The notes below the pieces were generated by a model. It was not told the origin of the DNA. It did not search any database and saw only the letters and a list, made by a program, of their open reading frames with translations. The position numbers and the translations under genes were made by a program. Of a stretch of 10,694 nt of DNA, positions 6,283 to 10,694 are shown one piece after another. The stretch comes from an uncultured Clostridia bacterium. GTDB lineage: Bacteria > Bacillota > Clostridia > Christensenellales > CAG-917. The stretch spans positions 1 to 10,694 of the forward strand of contig CAMGKS010000032.1 in assembly GCA_946056785.1 (NCBI GenBank), in the 5' to 3' direction. Positions within the stretch are counted from its first letter, which is position 1; the number at the start of each line of letters is the position of its first letter.

Positions 6283-6348
6283 ACAAACGTAAATTAGGTT
6301 AAAAACGTAAATTAGTTTACAAGCGTAAATTAAGATTACAAACGTAAA
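6283..6348. repeat. About four tandem copies of an 18-bp repeat (ACAAACGTAAATTAG type)
   Basis: Units begin at 6283, 6301, 6319 and 6338, with lengths 18, 18, 19 and a partial last copy. The core ACGTAAA or GCGTAAA is kept in all four, and the first three share the longer CGTAAATTA. The regular spacing is less than two helical turns. No replication gene or nearby transcription start explains it, so its role (protein-binding array, RNA element or simple slippage product) is unknown. Confidence 0.7.
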
Positions 6349-6383
6349 GCTGAAAATTTTATCAATAAATTTGCACCTAAAAT

Positions 6384-6407
6384 AGCAAATTTTTTTTTGA
6401 AATTGCT
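6384..6407 (-). terminator. Weak terminator-like hairpin after rluD
   Basis: On the minus strand AGCAATTT pairs with AAATTTGCT with one bulged T, closing over an A-rich loop. ATTTT follows. The stem is AT-rich and the T-tract is short, so it would be a poor intrinsic terminator, but it is the best candidate in the first 60 bases downstream of the operon's last gene. Confidence 0.25.
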
Positions 6408-6437
6408 GATAGAAATTTAAGTAAATTGTAAAAAGGC

Positions 6438-7340
6438 TTACGTTTTAGACCGCAGTTTTTTTAAAATATTCTCAAAATAGTCCGGTAGCTGACACTCGAA
6501 ACGCATTTCTTCACCTGTTGCCGGATGCTTTAAAATCAATTCTTTTGCATGAAGAAGCTGACCGTTTTTCCAAAGTTTTGTACTGCCGCCGTAAACGTCG
6601 TCGCCCGTTATAGGATGGTGAATAAATTTCATATGCACTCTTATCTGATGAGTTCTGCCGGTAAACAGCTCGAACCGCATAAACGTATAATCGCCAAAAC
6701 GTTCGATAACTTTATAAAAAGTTTTCGCAGGCTTTCCGTTTTTGACCACCGCCATCTTTTTTCTGTCACCGGTGCTTCTGCCTATCGGTTGTTCGACAAC
6801 TCCCTCGTCCTCTTTTACGTTGCCGTCTACCAACGCATAATATATTCGGCGTGCCGTTTTATTTTCAATTTGCTTTGCAAGGCATTTGTGAGCTTCGTCG
6901 TTTTTTGCTATCACCAAAAGTCCCGAAGTATTTTTATCTATTCTATGTACAATACCCGGTCTGATTACTCCGTTAATTCCGCTAAGATTGTCCAGACAAA
7001 ATAAAAGAGCGTTGACAAGCGTATCGTTATTATCATAGCTTGATGCAGGATGAACGACCATTCCTTGCGGTTTGTTTATAACCGCAATATCTCCGTCCTG
7101 ATAAACTATATCGATAGGTATATTTTGCGGCGAAAGGTCAAGTTCTTTAGGTTGCGGCATTGTGAATTCTACATTATCTCCTTGCTTTAAACCGAAACCG
7201 GCTTTAAAACATTTGACTCCGTTTATTACCGCACCAACCTCTTCAACAGCTTTTTTTACGTGTGAACGGGAAACGCAAAGTTTTGTCGATAAAAAAACGT
7301 CCAGCCTTTCGTCGGCGTCGCAAATCAGACAATCAGACAT
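6438..7340 (-). CDS. RluA/RluD-family 23S rRNA pseudouridine synthase (YlyB-like)
   Basis: This 300-residue cytoplasmic enzyme isomerises uridines in RNA to pseudouridine. RluD members modify helix 69 of 23S rRNA, but the exact target here is inferred. An S4-like RNA-binding domain occupies about residues 9-70, with the ERLDVFL start at 11-17. The catalytic domain follows, with VINKPQGMVVHP (87-98) and the hallmark HRIDKNTSGLL at 132-142. The catalytic aspartate is Asp135. RTHQIRVHM, near 230, is the other conserved block. I start at ATG 7340 because GGAG (7350-7353) is 9 nt upstream; the ATG at 7349 directly touches it and would have no spacing. This gives an 8-nt overlap with lspA. The lspA-rluD pair is a classical neighbour arrangement (lspA-ylyB in Bacillus). 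Confidence 0.94.
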   Translation of the reverse strand: MSDCLICDADERLDVFLSTKLCVSRSHVKKAVEEVGAVINGVKCFKAGFGLKQGDNVEFTMPQPKELDLSPQNIPIDIVYQDGDIAVINKPQGMVVHPASSYDNNDTLVNALLFCLDNLSGINGVIRPGIVHRIDKNTSGLLVIAKNDEAHKCLAKQIENKTARRIYYALVDGNVKEDEGVVEQPIGRSTGDRKKMAVVKNGKPAKTFYKVIERFGDYTFMRFELFTGRTHQIRVHMKFIHHPITGDDVYGGSTKLWKNGQLLHAKELILKHPATGEEMRFECQLPDYFENILKKLRSKT

Positions 7341-7977
7341 TTTCGTCATCTCCGTGTCTGACGTTCCATTTAAGCTCGTTAAGCATAAGTTTTAAAATTT
7401 CTTTGAAACTCATTTTCGGCACGGTAACGCTTCCGATTTCATCGTTAACCATAGATTTATCCGAAACGTTTACCGCAGACAAAAGTTTTGCCTCTTTTTC
7501 TTTTTTACTTTCGATAAATATCTGAACGATTAAATAAATAACCAACCAAAAAGTACCTACCGTAAGGAAATTGTCGGCAAGATTAAAGGTCGGGAAACTG
7601 TACCAGAATTCAAAAAATATAAAATCACGAACGTACCCTAAAGAAATTCTGTCGACGAGATTTCCTATGCCGCCCGTAAAAATAAGAATCAACGGAATTC
7701 GCAAAACCCAACTTGTCTTCGGTTTTGAAAGCAAAAAGGCAAATATCAAACCTAATACTATAGCCGTAATTACCGTAAGAACGATAGTATGCTCGTTAAG
7801 AATACTCCATCCGCCCCCGGTATTCATTGCCTTTCTTAAACCAATAAAATTTTCAAAAACAGGATAATAATCTCCGGTTTTATCGAACAATGAAAAAACA
7901 GCGGTTTTTGAAGTCAAATCAAAAACCAGCAAAACAATAAATATCAAAACTTCAATTAAAAAATACCACCACATCAT
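7333..7977 (-). CDS. lspA: Lipoprotein signal peptidase (signal peptidase II) with a C-terminal extension
   Basis: This integral membrane aspartic peptidase removes signal peptides from diacylglyceryl-modified prolipoproteins. Four hydrophobic segments can be traced at about residues 5-20, 65-84, 91-103 and 137-156. The family motifs are MNTGGGWSIL (51-60, equivalent to the NxGAAFS box), GGIGNLVDR (102-110) leading to the first catalytic Asp118 in YVRDFIFF, and FNLADNFLTVG (131-141) with the second catalytic Asp135. Most LspA proteins have about 150-170 residues; this one has 214. The extra 58 or so residues after the last helix form a charged tail (KKEKEAK, then a hydrophobic MSFKEILKLMLNEL piece near 189-202) predicted to be cytoplasmic. 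The start ATG 7977 overlaps the sepF TGA as ATGA with no clear Shine-Dalgarno, so translation is probably coupled. Confidence 0.95.
   Translation of the reverse strand: MMWWYFLIEVLIFIVLLVFDLTSKTAVFSLFDKTGDYYPVFENFIGLRKAMNTGGGWSILNEHTIVLTVITAIVLGLIFAFLLSKPKTSWVLRIPLILIFTGGIGNLVDRISLGYVRDFIFFEFWYSFPTFNLADNFLTVGTFWLVIYLIVQIFIESKKEKEAKLLSAVNVSDKSMVNDEIGSVTVPKMSFKEILKLMLNELKWNVRHGDDENV
7350..7353 (-). promoter_or_regulatory. Shine-Dalgarno deciding the RluD start
   Basis: GGAG on the minus strand is immediately followed by ATG 7349 and, 9 nt further on, by the in-frame ATG 7340. Spacing favours the second ATG. Confidence 0.55.
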
Positions 7978-8342
7978 CGTCTGAACTGAGGCGGAACGGT
8001 GATCGTAACGCCTCGTGGAGCAAATAAAAATATATTTGCCGCTATCTCCTTAATCGAACCGTCCAAAGCATAAATTGCACCGCTAAGATAGTCCATAATG
8101 CGACAGGCTCCGGTTTTATCGATTGAAGAAAAATCGACAATGACCTGTTCTTTTCTTTTTAAAAAATTTATCAGCGTCTGTATATCGTCAAACGTAGTAG
8201 GAGAATAAATATTTACGTTTGAACCCTCCATAGCTCTTGACATAAGCTCGGTACGAGAAACTCCGCTGCTTCTGAGCGGTTCAGGACCTTCAGGACGGAA
8301 CGTTCTTGTTCCCATTCTGTTTCTGTCATCATAGTTATACAT
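7974..8342 (-). CDS. sepF: SepF, FtsZ-ring associated cell division protein, short form
   Basis: The protein has 122 residues. SepF polymerises at midcell, binds the FtsZ C-terminus and tethers the ring in Gram-positive bacteria. The conserved C-terminal core spans about residues 42-117: VNIYSPTTFDDIQTLINFL, then VIVDFSSID (67-75), the glycine-rich dimer face RIMDYLSGAIYALDG (81-95) and IAANIFLFAPRGV (100-112). Typical SepF starts with an amphipathic, Phe-rich membrane-binding helix. Here the N-terminus is polar and charged (MYNYDDRNRMGTRTFRPEG), so that helix appears to be missing. ATG 8342 is chosen because GAGAGG lies 7 nt upstream; a TTG at 8375 in the same frame would add eleven residues and still give no such helix. 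The start overlaps the yggS stop by 8 nt, and the yggS-sepF order is the standard ylmE-ylmF pair. Confidence 0.92.
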   Translation of the reverse strand: MYNYDDRNRMGTRTFRPEGPEPLRSSGVSRTELMSRAMEGSNVNIYSPTTFDDIQTLINFLKRKEQVIVDFSSIDKTGACRIMDYLSGAIYALDGSIKEIAANIFLFAPRGVTITVPPQFRR

Positions 8343-8988
8343 TATAATTCCTCTCTCCGAACAACGTTCTGCCAAGTCTTATCATATTGCTGCCACATTC
8401 GACAGCTAATTTCCAATCTCCCGACATACCCATCGACAAAACGTCCATATCTTTATATTTGATTCTGAGAGCGTCGAAAAGCTTTTTCATCTTTAAAAAG
8501 CACTCTCTGACTACGTCGTCGCTTGCATTAGGAGCGACAGTCATAAGACCGCATATTTTTATATGTTTTAGCCCGCTCGCCCAATTAATAAATTCGTCGG
8601 CTTCTTCCGGTTTCAGACCGCCTTTTGCTTCTTCGCCCGCTATATTGATTTCAACAAGACATGGCATAACGATATCACGCTTTGCCGCCTGCTTTTCGAT
8701 TTCAAGGGCCAGACTAGTCCTGTCAAGCGATTGAATCAATTCAACTTTGTCGATAATATATTTTACTTTATTCGTTTGCAGCTGTCCGATAAGATGCCAC
8801 TTAAAACGTGCGTCGTATTTATCGCAAAGTTCCTGCACTTTGTTTTCGCCGAACACGATATCGGGAGCAACGCTAAAAAGCTCCTCTATTTTTTCGATAT
8901 TCTGCATTTTAGAGGCGGCGACAAGCGTAACCGAACTCGGCAAATCTTCTTTGATTTTAAAATAATTGTTTTTGACGTTATCAGCCAA
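8335..8988 (-). CDS. yggS: YggS/YlmE family PLP-binding protein (PLPBP, PLP homeostasis)
   Basis: This 217-residue single-domain protein has the fold-type III (alanine racemase-like) barrel. Family members bind pyridoxal 5'-phosphate and influence vitamin B6 and amino-acid balance but have no proven enzymatic reaction. The PLP lysine is Lys27 in LVAASKMQ; further family blocks are FGENKVQEL (46-54), HLIGQLQTNK (65-74), the VEINIAGEEAKGG loop (112-124) and LSMGMSGDWKLA (184-195) leading to IRLGRTLFG (203-211). The only sensible start is TTG 8988: GGAG (8998-9001) stands 9 nt upstream, and the resulting 20 residues before VTLVAASK match the family. It overlaps the alpha-galactosidase stop by 8 nt. 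Placement directly before sepF is the usual ylmE position in the Gram-positive division cluster. Confidence 0.94.
   Translation of the reverse strand: MADNVKNNYFKIKEDLPSSVTLVAASKMQNIEKIEELFSVAPDIVFGENKVQELCDKYDARFKWHLIGQLQTNKVKYIIDKVELIQSLDRTSLALEIEKQAAKRDIVMPCLVEINIAGEEAKGGLKPEEADEFINWASGLKHIKICGLMTVAPNASDDVVRECFLKMKKLFDALRIKYKDMDVLSMGMSGDWKLAVECGSNMIRLGRTLFGERNYNV
8350..8355 (-). promoter_or_regulatory. Shine-Dalgarno fixing the sepF start
   Basis: GAGAGG on the minus strand, 7 nt before ATG 8342 and located inside the last codons of yggS. It argues against the upstream TTG start at 8375. Confidence 0.65.
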
Positions 8989-10657
8989 TCGTATATTCTC
9001 CGCTATAGACGTTATACGTAAGGCTTTGTTCCTTATTATTCCTTACGTAATCTATTTTTATATGTTTTTTGTCGATATACTCACAATTCTTTATCGTACC
9101 GTCAAACTTTTCAAAAGTTTCAATCAAAGTTTGAAGCTGCGTTCCGTCGTAAGCTCCGACGTTATCCGAAACAAACAAAACGCTTCCAAACATATTGTTG
9201 ATTTGTGCCAACAATTTTTTCTGTTCCCAATTATATTTAGGCACTTTCGGACCGTCCTTTCTTAAGAAGAAAACGTCAGGATCGTTCAAAAACACTCTAT
9301 GATTAAGATGACGACGGAATATTGAATTGTTCATTGCGTTCTTTGCGGAAATAACTTCCTGATTTGTGCATTTACAATAGAATTTGTCTTTAAAAGACGT
9401 CTCGACGTCACAACTGATACGACATGCGTCTACTATTCCCCATGACGGTGCAAGCGGAACGCCGCAACCAAGAATAAGCTTATCGCGGCAGCATTCACGC
9501 AAAAACTGCATAGCTTCGCACATCAAAGTTCCCCTTGTTTTATTGTTTCTTGGAACGTAACAGGCGGAATAGAGGAAATCGAGCTTTACCATATCGAAAC
9601 CCCATTCGTCGAACACTTTATCGAAAACGCTCTTAATATATTCTCTTACGCTCGGCAACTGAAAATCTAAAACCCAAAAGCCGCCCCATGCAAAGCCGCC
9701 GTTGAATTTTTTACCGTTTTTATGGCGTATCAACCATTCCGGATGTTCTTTAACGATTTTTGATTTAAATTCAGCAGAGAACGGGGCAAGCCATAATCCT
9801 GCCATAATTCCTTTTGAATGAATTTTATCGACAATAGGTTTAAGTCCGTTAGGAAATTTCTTTGCGTCAAGCACGTGCCAATCTCCGACTTTAGATTCAA
9901 AACCGTCGTCGATTTGGAAAATATTGATTTTATCACCGGCTTTTGAAGTAATGCCTTCAAGGTCACGGAGAATTATGTTTTCATCTATTTTTTGGAAATA
10001 ATTATACCAGGACGTATAACCTGAAAGGTGGTCAAGTTTCAATTTCGGCAAATTCATTTCACCGAAATAATTGTCAAACACCTCTTCATAAGTGCCAATG
10101 AATTTACGAATATCGCAAAGGAGATATTCTGAATCTATTGTAAGCCCTTCAAGGTCTTTTTCAATCGTGATAGTATTCTTCTTTACGTCAAAGTAGATAA
10201 TGGTATATCCCATTTTTTCCGACATAGAACCAATTAACAGCATATTGCTATCGTTGTTGTTTCTGACGTAAGAATAAGTAAAACTATGGAAGAAACCTGC
10301 GTTTCCGTATTTCGTAAAAGAATAATCGCCGCAAGATTCCGCAAAAGTACGGATAATAGTTTTAGGCTTTGAAACGTTGCGCAGTCCGAGTTGCTTATCT
10401 TTAACTCCGTACTCTCTCGAAGTAGTCCAACTTTGATAGCCGTTAACAAAAATTTTGTCCTCTTTGTCGAATTCAAAATCATAAATGAAAGAGGCTTTTT
10501 TTAATTCGATTTTTTGATTAGGCACGATAGCGACTTTAAGGCAATCATCGCTTACGTTTAACTTGTTTAAAGAAAAAATTTTGCTGTCGTCGGTTGCGAC
10601 GCATTTTTTGCCGTCGGAAAAATATTCCAATTTAAATTTGTAATTGCTTAAATCCAT
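8981..10657 (-). CDS. GH36-type alpha-galactosidase (melibiase family), cytoplasmic
   Basis: The 558-residue protein has no signal peptide, so it should act on imported alpha-galactosides such as melibiose or raffinose-type sugars. A beta-rich N-terminal domain (about 1-205, with FVNGYQSWTTS at 70-80) precedes a TIM barrel. Visible barrel blocks are SGYTSWYNYF (212-221), FQIDDGF with Asp250/Asp251, GIMAGLWLAPFSAE (283-296) and MVKLDFLYSACY (356-367), where Asp360 is the expected nucleophile. ILGCGVPLAPSWGIVD (395-410) and ISCDVETSF, with Asp417 as probable acid/base, follow. A short C-terminal beta domain follows after about 490. It is shorter than the roughly 700-residue GH36 enzymes of lactobacilli, so it belongs to a compact subgroup; another alpha-galactosyl-type substrate (for example alpha-N-acetylgalactosaminide) is possible. 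ATG 10657 has GGGG 5 nt upstream. It heads the yggS-sepF-lspA-rluD run, with no transporter gene visible nearby. Confidence 0.88.
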   Translation of the reverse strand: MDLSNYKFKLEYFSDGKKCVATDDSKIFSLNKLNVSDDCLKVAIVPNQKIELKKASFIYDFEFDKEDKIFVNGYQSWTTSREYGVKDKQLGLRNVSKPKTIIRTFAESCGDYSFTKYGNAGFFHSFTYSYVRNNNDSNMLLIGSMSEKMGYTIIYFDVKKNTITIEKDLEGLTIDSEYLLCDIRKFIGTYEEVFDNYFGEMNLPKLKLDHLSGYTSWYNYFQKIDENIILRDLEGITSKAGDKINIFQIDDGFESKVGDWHVLDAKKFPNGLKPIVDKIHSKGIMAGLWLAPFSAEFKSKIVKEHPEWLIRHKNGKKFNGGFAWGGFWVLDFQLPSVREYIKSVFDKVFDEWGFDMVKLDFLYSACYVPRNNKTRGTLMCEAMQFLRECCRDKLILGCGVPLAPSWGIVDACRISCDVETSFKDKFYCKCTNQEVISAKNAMNNSIFRRHLNHRVFLNDPDVFFLRKDGPKVPKYNWEQKKLLAQINNMFGSVLFVSDNVGAYDGTQLQTLIETFEKFDGTIKNCEYIDKKHIKIDYVRNNKEQSLTYNVYSGEYTIG

Positions 10658-10694
10658 AATTACCCCGCAAAATAATAGACTATGTTATAATAAT
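10658..10694 (-). promoter_or_regulatory. Upstream end of the alpha-galactosidase gene: Shine-Dalgarno and possible -10
   Basis: On the minus strand GCGGGG sits 5 nt before ATG 10657. A TATTAT at 10672-10677 could be a -10 box, but it would leave a leader of only about 10 nt. The -35 position lies at or beyond the window end, so it cannot be judged whether transcription starts here or further upstream. Confidence 0.25.

Larger units (their letters stand above)
5921..6437. other. Gene-free AT-rich spacer between the two operons
   Basis: Upstream of the promoter and downstream of rluD there is about half a kilobase with no convincing coding frame on either strand. It is much richer in A and T than the flanking genes and contains several short direct-repeat families (entered separately). 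A small GC-richer patch occurs near 6020-6055. No tRNA, known small RNA, attachment site or insertion-sequence end was recognised. Confidence 0.6.

Noticed and set aside
6283..6348. CRISPR array or replication-origin iterons
   Set aside because: Units are directly tandem without unique spacers, which excludes CRISPR; no replication initiator gene or DnaA-box cluster accompanies them.
5747..6437. Insertion sequence remnant in the spacer
   Set aside because: No transposase fragment, no paired terminal inverted repeats and no target duplication were found; only short AT-rich repeats.
6549..7004. 151-codon plus-strand open frame opposite rluD
   Set aside because: Antisense shadow of a conserved pseudouridine synthase gene, with no protein family resemblance.

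Overview
The window looks like a chromosomal segment from a moderately low-GC member of the Bacillota, probably an uncultured clostridial lineage. The evidence is tightly packed genes with strong GGAG-type ribosome binding sites and an AGAGG/AAGGAG preference. There is also a ylmE-sepF-lspA-rluD order related to the division cluster of Gram-positive bacteria, and a cytoplasmic GH36 alpha-galactosidase. The lineage is inferred; no rRNA gene is present. All recognisable genes lie on the minus strand, so the biological reading order runs from high to low coordinates.

Right half (10657 to 6438), first transcription unit: GH36 alpha-galactosidase, then the PLP-homeostasis protein YggS/YlmE, SepF, signal peptidase II (LspA) and an RluD-type 23S rRNA pseudouridine synthase. 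Each gene overlaps the next by 4 to 8 bases, which suggests a single translationally coupled operon. The last four are housekeeping genes of the division and envelope cluster. The sugar hydrolase at the head is the odd partner, and ylmG, ylmH and divIVA are absent from their usual place between sepF and lspA.

Middle (6437 to 5747): 691 bases, very AT-rich, without a convincing gene. It holds a weak terminator-like hairpin after rluD, several families of short direct repeats (including about four copies of an 18-bp ACAAACGTAAATTAG-type unit), a 17-nt palindrome and a near-ideal leftward sigma-A promoter (TTGCCA, 17 bp, extended TGGTATAAT). The promoter gives a leader of about 140 nt in front of the next operon. 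The leader contains a possible 24-codon peptide and a weak hairpin with a T-tract.

Left half (5746 to 1), second unit: class I/II aminotransferase, tyrosyl-tRNA synthetase, YigZ/IMPACT-family protein, branched-chain aminotransferase IlvE, RecX, a P1-family (DmpA/NylC-like) self-cleaving hydrolase, and the start of a gene resembling the NAD(P)H-hydrate dehydratase NnrD, cut by the window edge. Genes are overlapping or up to 22 bases apart. The theme is amino-acid metabolism and tRNA charging plus general maintenance proteins.

Start sites were corrected from Shine-Dalgarno spacing for the P1 hydrolase (ATG at 1157), RluD (ATG at 7340) and SepF (ATG at 8342). RecX and YigZ start with GTG and YggS with TTG. 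I found no mobile element, CRISPR array, tRNA or rRNA, and no clear novel multi-gene system. The most interesting points are the SepF without its usual membrane-binding N-terminus, the GH36/division-gene linkage, the long leader and the repeat-rich spacer.
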